This document shows, one piece after another, positions 17,975 through 26,675 of a stretch of DNA of 64,000 bases. Below the pieces are notes generated by a model. The model was not told where the DNA came from, ran no database searches, and saw only the letters and a program-made list of their open reading frames with translations. The stretch's first letter is position 1, and every line of letters begins with the position of its first letter. The position numbers and the translations under genes were made by a program. Source of the DNA: SHZL01 sp963784425 (GTDB taxonomy: Bacteria; Pseudomonadota; Gammaproteobacteria; Xanthomonadales; SZUA-36); contig CAWARM010000005.1 in assembly GCA_963784425.1 (NCBI GenBank), forward strand, positions 70,218 through 134,217, given 5' to 3'.

Positions 17975-19180
17975 ATGAAAACCACAGAACTGAAAGCCAG
18001 GGACCATTTCAATCACCACGTGTACCCCAGCCCGTTTTATTCGCGGCAGGAGCAAGTGAACAAGCAAAAGGTGTGGTCACGCTGGGCAGACTATTTGTCT
18101 GTGCCTGCTTACTACGACGCATCACTGGAGTATTTTTCCGCACGCAACAGCTGCGGTGTTTTTGACCTCACACCGATGATCAAGCACCGCATCAGCGGCC
18201 CGGACGCGCTGGCCTACCTCAATCGACTGGTCACCCGTGATGTCAGCAAGCTCAAACCCGGCCGGGTTGGCTACGCCGTGTGGTGCAACGACCAGGGCCA
18301 GGTTATTGACGATGGAACCATATTTCATCTCAGCCCGGGCGTTTACCGGGTGTGCTCGCAAGAGCAGCAGATTGACTGGTTCATGACCTCGGCGCTGGGC
18401 TTCAACGTTGAGATCGTGGACGAAACCCACGATGTCGCGGGACTCGCAGTCCAGGGCCCCACCAGTTGCGCCATCCTGAAGAAAATGGGCTTGCAGGGCG
18501 TTGAGAACATTACACCGTTCGGCATGCAGACCTTTGCGTTTGAAGGCACTGAGCTGGGCGTGTCCCGCACGGGCTACACCGGCGACCTGGGCTATGAATT
18601 GTGGATAGACCCCGATCATGCCGAAGTGCTGTGGGACCGCTTGTTCGAAGCCGGTAAATTTCATGGCATCAGGGCCATGGGCAGCGAAGCGCTGGAAATG
18701 CTGCGCATTGAGGCGGGGTTCATCCTTGCCGGTGTTGACTTCCTGCCGGCCCAGCATGCGGTCCGCCCGACCCACACGCGCTCGCCATTCGAGCTGGGCC
18801 TGGCCTGGCTGGTCGATTTCAAGAAGCCGGTGTTCACCGGTCGCCGTGCGCTGCTGGAAGAGCAAAAGCGTGGCTCACGTTTTGCCCTGGTCAAGCTGGA
18901 CATCGACGGCAACAAAGTGGCCCGCGATTCCTATGTCTACAACAAGGACAAGGTATTTGCCGGCACGATTACCTCCGCCATGTGGTCCCCTTCAGCCAAG
19001 GCCAGCATTGCGCTGGCTTCCCTGGAAGCTCCACATGGCAAACCTGGGGAGGAACTGCTGGTCGAGATCTACTACCAGAGGGAACTGAAATGGAACCGGG
19101 TGATGGCGCCCTGCCGGGTAGTTGAGAATGTATTCTGGGATCCATCGCGCAAGCGCCTGACGCCACCCGCCGATTTTTGA
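17975..19180 (+). CDS. GcvT-like folate-dependent aminomethyltransferase / demethylase
   Basis: A 401-residue protein of the GcvT/DmdA aminomethyltransferase family. Signs are SCGVFDLTPMIKHRISGPDA near residue 60, VQGPTSC, the SRTGYTGDLGYELWIDP stretch and the TRSPFELGLAWLVDFKKP segment close to the folate site. The C-terminal beta-barrel follows (GTITSAMWSPSAKASIALAS). Members move a one-carbon unit from a methylated amine or sulfonium to tetrahydrofolate. With the Rieske oxygenase and MetF-like gene sharing the repeat element, transfer of an amine N-methyl-derived carbon to folate is the likely role. The start ATG 17975 has a modest GACGAG site upstream. The substrate is not assigned. Confidence 0.85.
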   Translation: MKTTELKARDHFNHHVYPSPFYSRQEQVNKQKVWSRWADYLSVPAYYDASLEYFSARNSCGVFDLTPMIKHRISGPDALAYLNRLVTRDVSKLKPGRVGYAVWCNDQGQVIDDGTIFHLSPGVYRVCSQEQQIDWFMTSALGFNVEIVDETHDVAGLAVQGPTSCAILKKMGLQGVENITPFGMQTFAFEGTELGVSRTGYTGDLGYELWIDPDHAEVLWDRLFEAGKFHGIRAMGSEALEMLRIEAGFILAGVDFLPAQHAVRPTHTRSPFELGLAWLVDFKKPVFTGRRALLEEQKRGSRFALVKLDIDGNKVARDSYVYNKDKVFAGTITSAMWSPSAKASIALASLEAPHGKPGEELLVEIYYQRELKWNRVMAPCRVVENVFWDPSRKRLTPPADF

Positions 19181-19342
19181 AACCGGGGTCAGTAAAACCG
19201 GGGTCAGAGTACTATTTCCTCCTGCCTGCCTGGAAAATTAAGCCATGCCAAAAGGAAATAGTAAAACCGGGGTCAGAGTACTATTTCCTCCTGCCTGCCT
19301 GGAAAATTAAGCCATGCCAAAAGGAAATAGTACTCTGACCCC
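19181..19342 (+). repeat. Tandem REP-like palindromes (GGGGTCAGAGTACTATTTCC family)
   Basis: One full unit (19269-19342) has a perfect 20-bp stem, GGGGTCAGAGTACTATTTCC pairing with its complement at 19323-19342, around a 34-base loop. A truncated unit (19200-19263) precedes it in direct orientation with a 69-base period, and a 12-base fragment (AACCGGGGTCAG) starts at 19181. Similar palindromes are spread by REP-associated tyrosine transposases in gammaproteobacteria; no such transposase is in this window. The loop of the full unit contains the ATG used by the next gene. Confidence 0.85.
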
Positions 19343-21539
19343 TTCACGTCACGCTCATCAACTGGACCCCCTGCTGCGACCCCGTTCCATTGCCGTTATA
19401 GGCGCCAGCGAACGCGCGGGAACGGTCGGCAGCGAGGTCATACTCAATTTGCAGCGTGGTGGCTACGAGGGCGCTCTTTACCCGATAAACCCTGGCCGGG
19501 ACTCCGTTCACGGACTGCCCTGCCATGCGTCCCTGGCTGACCTGCCGGAAACGGTGGAGCAGGTTATTTTTGCGGTCGCCGATGCGCGCATCGAGTCCGC
19601 CCTGGACGAAAGCATCCGGCACGGCGCCCGCGCCGCGACCATCTACTCTACCCTGGTGCTGGCCAAGGAGGCGTTGGACGGCGAGGTGTTGGCAAACACT
19701 GGCCAGCCCGACCTGCGCGAACGCATCAGGGAAAAGATTCGCCGCGCCGGAATGCTGCTGTGCGGCGCCAATGGCATGGGTTATTACAATTTCCACGATG
19801 GCATCTGGGCTTGCGGTTTTGATACGCGCAAGAATCACGTGCGTGGTGGCAATGTCACCTTCATCAGCCACTCTGGCTCCGGCATGTCCGGCATCATTGA
19901 TTGCGAAGAGCGCATTGATTTCAACCTCGCAGTTTCCACCGGGCAGGAATTGTGCGTGAGCATGGACCAGTACATGGACTACTCGATTGAGCGGATGAAT
20001 ACCCGCGTTATCGGTTTGTTCATGGAAACCGCGCGCAACCCCGCAGGCCTGACCGCCGTGCTGGCGAAAGCCGCGCAGCGCAGCATTCCCGTAGTCGCTT
20101 TGAAAGTGGGCCGCACCGAGCTGGCGGCCAAACTCACGGTGTCGCATTCTGGCGCCATGGCCGGCCAGGATGAGGCCTACCAGGCCCTGTTTGACCGCTA
20201 CGGTGTGCAACGGGTCGAGGACATGGATGAACTGACCACGGCTCTGATCATGTTTGCCCAGCCACACAAAATTGGCACTGGCGGGCTGGTTTCCATACAC
20301 GACTCAGGCGGCGAACGCCAGTTGATCATTGACATGGCCGATCGGGTGGGTGTGCCGCTGAGTAAAATCTCAGCGGCCACTGAAGCCCGGCTGGGCGAGT
20401 TGCTGGACCCCGGCCTGGTGGCGGTCAATCCGCTCGACGCATGGAGCAAGGGCGGGCCGGAATATCACATGGTCATGCACCAGTGCTTCGCTGCACTGAT
20501 GAGCGACGCGCAAGCCGCCATCGGCGCCGTCGTGCATGATCGCGCGCCCATGGGCGCGATTTACACAAGCTATCTTGACTACCTGCGAGCCGGCCACGCC
20601 GCTTCGGGCAAGCCCGCTTTCCTCGTCTCCAACCACCAGGGCACCGGCGCCGACCCCCAGGTATTGGCCATTACCCGTGAAGGGTTTCCGGTGCTCGATG
20701 GCTTGCGCCCCTTCCTCTGCGGCGCCAGGTGTATGTTCCAGTATCGCGATTTCCTGCTACGCTCTGCCGCGGAAGGCGGGGTTCGTTCCACAGCCATTGC
20801 AGCCAACCCAACTGCGATCACGGCCTGGTCAAAACGCCTTGCCAGCGGCGAGGCACTGGATGAATACGCAGCGGGGCAATTGCTGACGGACTTCGGCATA
20901 CCCCTCAACCCTGCACACCGGGCCAGCGACCTTGATTCAGCATTGCAGGCCGCTTCTCAACTGGGCTACCCGGTGGCGCTGAAATCGGCGCAGCCCGGAA
21001 TGGTGCACAAGACCGAACAGGGCGGCGTGCAACTGAACCTGCACAGCGCTGAAAAACTACGCGCGGCCTATACCGCCATGGCAGCTCAGCTCGGTCCACA
21101 GGTGCTGGTCAGCCGCATGGTCACCGGGCCGGGCGTGGAAATGATGCTGGGGGTCGTGCACGACGAGCAATTCGGCCCGCTGGTGCTGATGGGTTTCGGC
21201 GGCATTCATGTCGAAAGTCTCAAAGACGTGGCATGCGCCCTGCCCCCCTTCAACGCAGCAACGGCACAAAGGCTGGTAGATGGTCTGCGTCAGCGTGCCT
21301 TGCTTGACGGGCATCGCGGCGCCCCTGCAATGGATATAGACGCATTTTGTGCCGCAGCAGAGCGACTTTCACAGCTGGCTGCTGCGCTAGGCAGCCACAT
21401 CGCCGAGATCGATGTAAACCCGCTGCTGGTGCGACCGGAAGGCTGCATGGCCCTGGATGCGCTGGTGATTGGACGACAATTGGAGCGGGGTCAGGGCGAC
21501 AATTGGGGTCAGAGTACCATTTCCTCCTGCCGGCCTTAA
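19314..21539 (+). CDS. ADP-forming acyl-CoA synthetase family protein
   Basis: A 741-residue protein: CoA-binding Rossmann domain (LLRPRSIAVIGASERAGTVG, near residues 20-115), two succinyl-CoA-synthetase-like domains with a His motif in HDSGGERQ, and a C-terminal ATP-grasp domain (FGIPLNPAHRASD to EIDVNPLLVRPEG, about residues 520-730). The family interconverts acyl-CoA plus ADP and phosphate with acid plus ATP; some members serve other acyl groups. The only ATG (19314) lies in the loop of a REP palindrome, with no good ribosome site. The last dozen residues and stop come from the second REP unit. Native ends have probably been replaced, so the true start is uncertain. Confidence 0.8.
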   Translation: MPKGNSTLTPSRHAHQLDPLLRPRSIAVIGASERAGTVGSEVILNLQRGGYEGALYPINPGRDSVHGLPCHASLADLPETVEQVIFAVADARIESALDESIRHGARAATIYSTLVLAKEALDGEVLANTGQPDLRERIREKIRRAGMLLCGANGMGYYNFHDGIWACGFDTRKNHVRGGNVTFISHSGSGMSGIIDCEERIDFNLAVSTGQELCVSMDQYMDYSIERMNTRVIGLFMETARNPAGLTAVLAKAAQRSIPVVALKVGRTELAAKLTVSHSGAMAGQDEAYQALFDRYGVQRVEDMDELTTALIMFAQPHKIGTGGLVSIHDSGGERQLIIDMADRVGVPLSKISAATEARLGELLDPGLVAVNPLDAWSKGGPEYHMVMHQCFAALMSDAQAAIGAVVHDRAPMGAIYTSYLDYLRAGHAASGKPAFLVSNHQGTGADPQVLAITREGFPVLDGLRPFLCGARCMFQYRDFLLRSAAEGGVRSTAIAANPTAITAWSKRLASGEALDEYAAGQLLTDFGIPLNPAHRASDLDSALQAASQLGYPVALKSAQPGMVHKTEQGGVQLNLHSAEKLRAAYTAMAAQLGPQVLVSRMVTGPGVEMMLGVVHDEQFGPLVLMGFGGIHVESLKDVACALPPFNAATAQRLVDGLRQRALLDGHRGAPAMDIDAFCAAAERLSQLAAALGSHIAEIDVNPLLVRPEGCMALDALVIGRQLERGQGDNWGQSTISSCRP

Positions 21540-21582
21540 TAATTGAACCATGTCCCAAGGAAATAGTACTCTGACCCCAATT
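21501..21582 (+). repeat. REP-like palindrome between synthetase and aldehyde dehydrogenase genes
   Basis: GGGGTCAGAGTACCATTTCC at 21505-21524 pairs with GGAAATAGTACTCTGACCCC at 21559-21578, with one mismatch, and AATT ends extend the stem. It is the same family as 19269-19342 with a diverged loop. The stop codon of the acyl-CoA synthetase is in the loop. A spurious reading frame from ATG 21550 runs through the right arm into the next gene. Confidence 0.85.
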
Positions 21583-21603
21583 GAAACCAAACAGGAGAAC
21601 GCA

Positions 21604-23130
21604 ATGAACCTCACCCAGGTAAAGCAACACGACAGCACCCAATGGAAAGCAGTGGCCACTGACGCCAGGCGCCATATCGAAACCCGCTTGTTGATCGACG
21701 GCAAATTCGTGGATGCCATAAAAGGCGGACGCTTTGTCACCTCGAACCCGGCTAATGGTGAAACGCTGGCGGAAATGTCAGCCGGTGGCGCAGAAGATAT
21801 CGACCGCGCCGTGGCCGCGGCCAGGAAGGCGTTCTACTCAGGCGTATGGTCGCGCATGGCGCCGCGTGATCGCATGGATGTCCTGTATCGTTTTGCCGAC
21901 CTCGTGGACGAAAACGCTGAACAACTGGCCGTGCTGGAAACCCTGGACATGGGCAAACCCATAGCCGATGTGATCAACATCGACTTGCCATCGGTGGTAG
22001 CGACGATCCGCTTCATGGCCGAGTGCATAGACAAGATCGAAGGATCGGTCACCAACACCGATAGCAGCTCCATGCATATGATTTTGCGTGAGCCGCTGGG
22101 TGTAGTCGGCGCTATTTCTCCGTGGAACTACCCCCTGCTGATGGCCGCATGGAAAATTGCCCCGGCACTGGCTGCAGGCAACACGGTGGTGCTCAAGCCT
22201 GCAGAGCAGGCGCCCATGAGCTGTTTGCGCCTGGCTGAATTGTTCCTGCAGGCCGGCGGCCCGCCTGGCGTGCTGAACGTGGTCAACGGCATGGGAGAAA
22301 TTGCCGGAAGAGCCCTCGCCCTGCACAACGACGTAGCCAAGCTGACCTTCACGGGATCCACCGAAGTCGGCAAGCTGATCCTGCAATACTCCGGCCAGTC
22401 CAATATGAAGCGCGTGGCGCTGGAGTGTGGCGGCAAGTCGCCGCAGATTTTCATGGCCGACCTGCCCGACCTCGACAAGGCCGTTGCCGCCGCCTACAAC
22501 GGCATCTTCGCCAACATGGGAGAAGTGTGCAGTGCAGGTTCGCGCTTGCTGGTGGAACGCCCCATCTATAACGAGTTCATTGAGCGCTTTATCGCTGAAG
22601 GCGAGCATGCTTACAAACCCGGCGAACCACTGGACCCGGCCACTAACATGGGCCCATTGGTCGATCGTGAATCCCAGCAGCGTGTACTGGGCATGATCGA
22701 AACCGGCAAAAAGGAAGGCGCCACCCTGCATTTCGGCGGCACCAAACCCAAAGGCCTGGATGAGGGCGCCTACGTCAATCCAACCCTGTTCGGAGACGTA
22801 AACAACAACATGACTATTGCCCGGCAGGAAATTTTTGGCCCGGTCGCCAGCGTAATTCCCTTCGACGGTGCGGAAGAAGCCATCCACATTGCCAATGACA
22901 CCATTTATGGCCTGGCTTCGGGCATCTGGACGCGCGACATCAACAAAGCCTTCAAGCTGATCAAGAACATCGAAGCCGGCGTGGTGTGGGTGAACAGCTA
23001 CGAAGACGGGGACATGACCCAGCCTTTTGGTGGCTACAAGCAGTCCGGCCAGGCACGGGACAAGTGCATGGAAAGCGTCAAGAGTTATACCCAGTGCAAA
23101 TCCGCATGGATTCGCCTCGCTGCGGAGTGA
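21604..23130 (+). CDS. Aldehyde dehydrogenase (amino-aldehyde type, PuuC/BetB-like)
   Basis: A 508-residue NAD(P)-dependent aldehyde dehydrogenase. Seen are PWNYPLLMAAWKIAPALAAG, the FTGSTEVGKLI nucleotide loop, the catalytic Glu in LECGGKSPQ and the catalytic Cys in GEVCSAGSRLLVE (near residue 308), all as expected. Closest in feel to gamma-aminobutyraldehyde and betaine aldehyde dehydrogenases, though substrate assignment within this superfamily is unreliable. ATG 21604 follows AGGAG at ideal spacing; a longer frame begins in the REP palindrome and is rejected. It probably oxidises the aldehyde produced by the aminotransferase or flavoenzymes. Confidence 0.92.
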   Translation: MNLTQVKQHDSTQWKAVATDARRHIETRLLIDGKFVDAIKGGRFVTSNPANGETLAEMSAGGAEDIDRAVAAARKAFYSGVWSRMAPRDRMDVLYRFADLVDENAEQLAVLETLDMGKPIADVINIDLPSVVATIRFMAECIDKIEGSVTNTDSSSMHMILREPLGVVGAISPWNYPLLMAAWKIAPALAAGNTVVLKPAEQAPMSCLRLAELFLQAGGPPGVLNVVNGMGEIAGRALALHNDVAKLTFTGSTEVGKLILQYSGQSNMKRVALECGGKSPQIFMADLPDLDKAVAAAYNGIFANMGEVCSAGSRLLVERPIYNEFIERFIAEGEHAYKPGEPLDPATNMGPLVDRESQQRVLGMIETGKKEGATLHFGGTKPKGLDEGAYVNPTLFGDVNNNMTIARQEIFGPVASVIPFDGAEEAIHIANDTIYGLASGIWTRDINKAFKLIKNIEAGVVWVNSYEDGDMTQPFGGYKQSGQARDKCMESVKSYTQCKSAWIRLAAE

Positions 23131-23155
23131 AAACCCCAGATTGCAGGACACCGGC

Positions 23156-23998
23156 ATGCAGTACCAGCTGATTCGCTATTCCACCGAAGGGCCGCTGGCC
23201 TGGTTGAGCCTCAACCGGCCGGACAAGCTCAACGCCATTAATGCGGCAATGATCGCAGAGCTGAACCATGCACTGGACCTGGCCGAATCTGATCCGAAGG
23301 TGCGCGTCATTTTGCTCACCGGTGAAGGGCGGGCGTTTTCTGCCGGTTTTGATCTGGCCATTGGTGTGGATGGGGGCATGGAAGAGGAAGCGGGGGCGAG
23401 CCCAGACCGCGCAGCGTACAAGTCCGCCATGCGGCGCGAGCTAACCCAGGACTTCAACATCATCATGCGTTTCTGGGATTGCCCCAAGCCGACCATCGCT
23501 GCCGTGCACACTTATTGCCTGGGCAGCGCCATGGAAATGGCGGTCGCCTGCGATATTACCATTGCCGCCAGCGATTGCCGTTTTGGCGCCCCGGAAGTGA
23601 AGTTCGGCAGTGGCATCGTGGCCCTGCTGCTACCGTGGTTTTGCGGGCCCAAAAAAGCCAAGGAACTCCTGCTCACCGGCACCGACCGCCTGAGCGCTGA
23701 ACAGGCGCAAGCCTGCGGCCTCGTTAACCAGGTTGTAAGCGCGGATACGTTGCTGGCAACGGCACGGGCCATGGCCATGGAAATTGCCGGCAATGACCAG
23801 CTTGCGGTGCGATTGACCAAGCAGGCCATCAACCGCAGCATGGACACCGCGGGCATGCGCACGGCACTGCTCGAAGCACTGGAAACCGATGTTGAAATCG
23901 AAAGCACGGATACCCCGGAAACCCGGCAGTTCAATGACATCATGAAAAGCCAGGGCGCCAGGGCGGCCATTGCCTGGCGCAGGGCCCAGGTCGGATAA
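23156..23998 (+). CDS. Enoyl-CoA hydratase/isomerase family protein
   Basis: A 280-residue crotonase-fold protein. LSLNRPDKLNAINAAMIAEL opens the domain and GRAFSAGFDLAIG provides the first oxyanion-hole region. The usual central Gly-rich motif is HTYCLGSAMEMAVACDITIA. The position of the common catalytic Glu is FGAPEVKFGSG, where Glu is kept. ATG 23156 has AGGA eight bases upstream, and the aldehyde dehydrogenase stop is 25 bases before. Paired with the acyl-CoA dehydrogenase of the opposite arm it suggests a short beta-oxidation segment. Confidence 0.9.
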   Translation: MQYQLIRYSTEGPLAWLSLNRPDKLNAINAAMIAELNHALDLAESDPKVRVILLTGEGRAFSAGFDLAIGVDGGMEEEAGASPDRAAYKSAMRRELTQDFNIIMRFWDCPKPTIAAVHTYCLGSAMEMAVACDITIAASDCRFGAPEVKFGSGIVALLLPWFCGPKKAKELLLTGTDRLSAEQAQACGLVNQVVSADTLLATARAMAMEIAGNDQLAVRLTKQAINRSMDTAGMRTALLEALETDVEIESTDTPETRQFNDIMKSQGARAAIAWRRAQVG

Positions 23999-24047
23999 CA
24001 GAACCGTCGGATAACAGCACCATGGACCCAAACAATGAACCCAAATC

Positions 24048-25421
24048 ATGAATACTAAAGACGACTACAGCACATTTGCGGCGTTCATGGAGCAGGCACC
24101 GGACACCCGCTATCTTGAATTACTGGTTGCCGATATGAATGGCACCTTGCGGGGCAAGCGCACGGACATCGAGGATGCCCAAAGGATCTACCGGAACAAC
24201 GTCAACTGGTGCGCTGCCACCCTGGTGCTCGATTACAAAGGATCGACCTTCGACAGCATACCCATGGGTGGTGCTGACGGCGACCCGGACCTGCGGGCGC
24301 ACGTGGTACCCGGCACGCTCGCGCCGGTGCCATGGGCCAAAACGCCCAGCGCCCAGGCCATGGTGGAAACCACCCTGTTCGACGGCACGCCCTACTTTCT
24401 CGATTGCCGCCAGGTCTTGCGCCGCGCACTGCAACCCCTGACCGACCTCGGCCTGCACCCGGTCATGGCAGCCGAACTGGAATTTTACCTGGTGGAACAC
24501 GATGGCATAGAGTTTGCTCCGCGCGTGCCGCGCATACCGGGCTCGGACCTGGCGCAGGACGGCAAGCAGTACGGCATCATGGAAGAACTGGAAGACGTGG
24601 ATGACTTCCTTGCTGATGTTGATGCATGGTGCCGTGCGCAGAATGTCCCGGCCGGCGCCGCACTGGCGGAGTATGCCCCCGGCCAGTTCGAAATCAACCT
24701 GCACCACGTGGATGATCCCCTGCGCGCCTGCGAACACGCCCTGATGCTGAAACGGGTGGTCAAGGCTGCGGCAAAAAAGCATGGCCTGGCCGCAACCTTC
24801 ATGGCCAAGCCTTTTGGTGGAATACCCGGGTCAGGGCTGCACGTCCATATCAGCCTGCTGGACGATGACGGCAACAACGTGTTTGCCGGGGAGTGCAGCG
24901 ATGGCGCCTTCTCAGAAACCTTGCGCCACGCCATTGGCGGCCTGGCTGCAACCATGGGCGAAAGCATGGCCATCTATGCGCCCAATGCCAACTCCTACCG
25001 CCGTTTCGTGCGCGGAGCGTTTGTGCCCTGCACACCAAATTGGGGCGTCAACCACCGCGGTGTCGCCCTGCGCATTCCACTCTCTTCACCAGTCAATAAC
25101 CGCGTGGAAGTCCGCGTGGCCGGCGCCGATGCCAACCCTTACCTCGTGACCGCTGCGATCATGGCGGGTTTGCACCACGGCATTACCCAGCGGTGCGACC
25201 CCGGTCGCATGATCCAGGAGCGTGAAACGCTTGAAGATCTCGTGACCCTGCCGGTACATTGGCCACAGGCTCTGGACGCCTTCGAGGCAGGAACCATCCT
25301 GCCCAATTACCTTGGCAAGGAATTCGCAGAGATCTTTGCGCTTTGCCGCCGCGAGGAATCGAACCGCTTCCAGACCGAGGTTTCGAACCGCGACTATGAG
25401 TGGTACCTGCGCGCGGTTTAG
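24048..25421 (+). CDS. Glutamine-synthetase-like gamma-glutamyl-amine ligase (PuuA-like)
   Basis: A 457-residue GS-fold ligase. Visible are LLVADMNGTLRGKR (GS beta-grasp start), AAELEFYLVEHD (metal-binding Glu region), AEYAPGQFEINLHH, MAKPFGGIPGSGLHVHISL and NPYLVTAAIMAG. These match the GlnA-like group that makes gamma-glutamyl amides of putrescine, monoamines or methylamine instead of glutamine. The polyamine-type importer and amino-aldehyde dehydrogenase support an amine acceptor. The start ATG 24048 is 49 bases after the enoyl-CoA hydratase stop and has no strong ribosome site. It is the last gene of the rightward operon. A GTGCGC/GCGCAC hairpin follows the stop but has no T-run. Confidence 0.87.
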   Translation: MNTKDDYSTFAAFMEQAPDTRYLELLVADMNGTLRGKRTDIEDAQRIYRNNVNWCAATLVLDYKGSTFDSIPMGGADGDPDLRAHVVPGTLAPVPWAKTPSAQAMVETTLFDGTPYFLDCRQVLRRALQPLTDLGLHPVMAAELEFYLVEHDGIEFAPRVPRIPGSDLAQDGKQYGIMEELEDVDDFLADVDAWCRAQNVPAGAALAEYAPGQFEINLHHVDDPLRACEHALMLKRVVKAAAKKHGLAATFMAKPFGGIPGSGLHVHISLLDDDGNNVFAGECSDGAFSETLRHAIGGLAATMGESMAIYAPNANSYRRFVRGAFVPCTPNWGVNHRGVALRIPLSSPVNNRVEVRVAGADANPYLVTAAIMAGLHHGITQRCDPGRMIQERETLEDLVTLPVHWPQALDAFEAGTILPNYLGKEFAEIFALCRREESNRFQTEVSNRDYEWYLRAV

Positions 25422-25525
25422 CAACCCGTGCGCAGGAGCGCGCACAACAGCTTTAAAACCTCCCTTCCCCTTTTTGCGACCCCGGCGTATTTGAGGCGTA
25501 TTTGAATCGCGACAAACATGCTTCA

Positions 25526-25630
25526 TTGACAATAGTAATTAATATTGATTGACATACAATTGACAATATGTCGATTCAGAAGTCATAATGATTGACAATA
25601 GTATTTATTACAGTTGACATAACGTTGACA
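25526..25630 (+). promoter_or_regulatory. Array of six TTGACA boxes with helical phasing
   Basis: TTGACA occurs at 25526, 25549, 25560, 25592, 25614 and 25625 (first bases). Offsets are 0, 23, 34, 66, 88 and 99, close to an 11-base grid, so the boxes face one side of the helix. The set looks like a duplicated triplet. The third box with CATAAT at 25584-25589 (18-base spacing) could be the promoter. The region is AT-rich relative to its surroundings and lies directly upstream of a winged-helix/ATPase protein, which may bind it. Confidence 0.6.
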
Positions 25631-25653
25631 AGACACTTACCCGGACAATTTCG

Positions 25654-26664
25654 ATGGACACTCCTGAATCCATTCTGGCTTTCCTGAAAAATCAGGGAAG
25701 CTCGGGTAGCAAAACCCTTTGCGCTCATCTTGGCATCAGCCGGCAAGCGCTCAACCTGCATCTCAACCGCCTCATCGACGCAGGCAAGGTCGTTCGCACC
25801 GGCGCAACCAGAAATGCTCGTTACTCACTGCCGGGACATCTGCCCCCGCCAAAACAATACGGCGGCGAGTTCTTTACTGAAGGCCTTGACGAGAACCTGG
25901 TGTTTCAACGTCTCGCACTCAGTCAGAACCTTTCCCATTCACTGAATCCCAATGCGGAAACAGTGTTCCAGTACGTGTTCACCGAGCTGCTGAACAATGC
26001 AATTGATCACTCGGAATCCAGGAAAGTTCGTGTATCAGCGGTTCTGGACGCACGAACCATCAAGGCCGACATCAGTGACAATGGCATCGGAATCTTCTCA
26101 TCCATCGCTCAAAAACTGGGGTTTCCCGATGAACACGATGCCCTGCTCCAGCTGGTTAAGGGCAAGACCACCACGATGCCCGAAGCACATTCAGGCGAGG
26201 GGATTTTCTTTTCGTCAAAAGCCGCTTCTGTTCTGGTCATTCGTTCTCATCGAATACAAGTTGAGTGGAACAAGAAATTAAAGGACGTATTCGTTTCTAA
26301 CCGCCGCCATGTGAAAGGAACCCACGTTCACATCGAAGTGCGCCGCGATTCCAGGACCAGACTCAAGGACATTTTCGACGAATTTGCCCCGCAGGAATTT
26401 GATTTCCAGTTCTCCAAAAGCAGAGTTCATGTGAAGCTGTTGGGCAGTAAATACATTTCCCGTTCGGAAGCCCGCCGTCTCATAGTGAACCTGGAAAAAT
26501 TCAAACTCATAGAACTGGATTTCAAGAATGTCGAAAGTGTCGGCCAGGGTTTCGCAGACGAAGTGTTCCGCGTGTTCACCGTCAGCCATCCGGCTACCAT
26601 CGTCCAGGCGGTGAATACCAGTCCAGCGGTGGGCGCCATGATCCTGCACGCAAAGGGACATTGA
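25654..26664 (+). CDS. Winged-helix / GHKL ATPase / STAS-like (DUF4325) protein
   Basis: A 336-residue three-part protein. Residues 1-60 form a helix-turn-helix (SSGSKTLCAHLGISRQALNL). Residues about 90-200 are a GHKL-type ATPase with N-box FTELLNNAIDHSES, DNGIGIF (DxGxG) and a lid-like GEGIFFSSKAA. The C-terminal 80 residues resemble the STAS-like DUF4325 domain. No histidine-kinase dimerisation segment is apparent. Such proteins may couple nucleotide state to DNA binding, as anti-sigma and STAS systems do; the role here is unknown. It stands alone between convergent neighbours, with an unusual TTGACA-repeat promoter upstream, so autoregulation is a reasonable guess. Confidence 0.75.
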   Translation: MDTPESILAFLKNQGSSGSKTLCAHLGISRQALNLHLNRLIDAGKVVRTGATRNARYSLPGHLPPPKQYGGEFFTEGLDENLVFQRLALSQNLSHSLNPNAETVFQYVFTELLNNAIDHSESRKVRVSAVLDARTIKADISDNGIGIFSSIAQKLGFPDEHDALLQLVKGKTTTMPEAHSGEGIFFSSKAASVLVIRSHRIQVEWNKKLKDVFVSNRRHVKGTHVHIEVRRDSRTRLKDIFDEFAPQEFDFQFSKSRVHVKLLGSKYISRSEARRLIVNLEKFKLIELDFKNVESVGQGFADEVFRVFTVSHPATIVQAVNTSPAVGAMILHAKGH

Positions 26665-26675
26665 CGTATCAGGGA

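Noticed and set aside
21550..21603. Earlier start for the aldehyde dehydrogenase inside the REP palindrome
   Set aside because: The extra 18 residues are repeat-derived, and ATG 21604 has an ideal ribosome site.
23027..23155. Earlier start for the enoyl-CoA hydratase
   Set aside because: It lies inside the aldehyde dehydrogenase gene; MQYQLIRY at 23156 matches the usual family start and has AGGA upstream.
25430..25455. Hairpin GTGCGC/GCGCAC after the GS-like gene as terminator
   Set aside because: Short stem and no T-run on either strand.
25526..25630. Plasmid-like replication origin with iterons
   Set aside because: The phased TTGACA boxes look iteron-like, but there is no Rep gene, DnaA box or partition gene nearby; an operator is the simpler reading.
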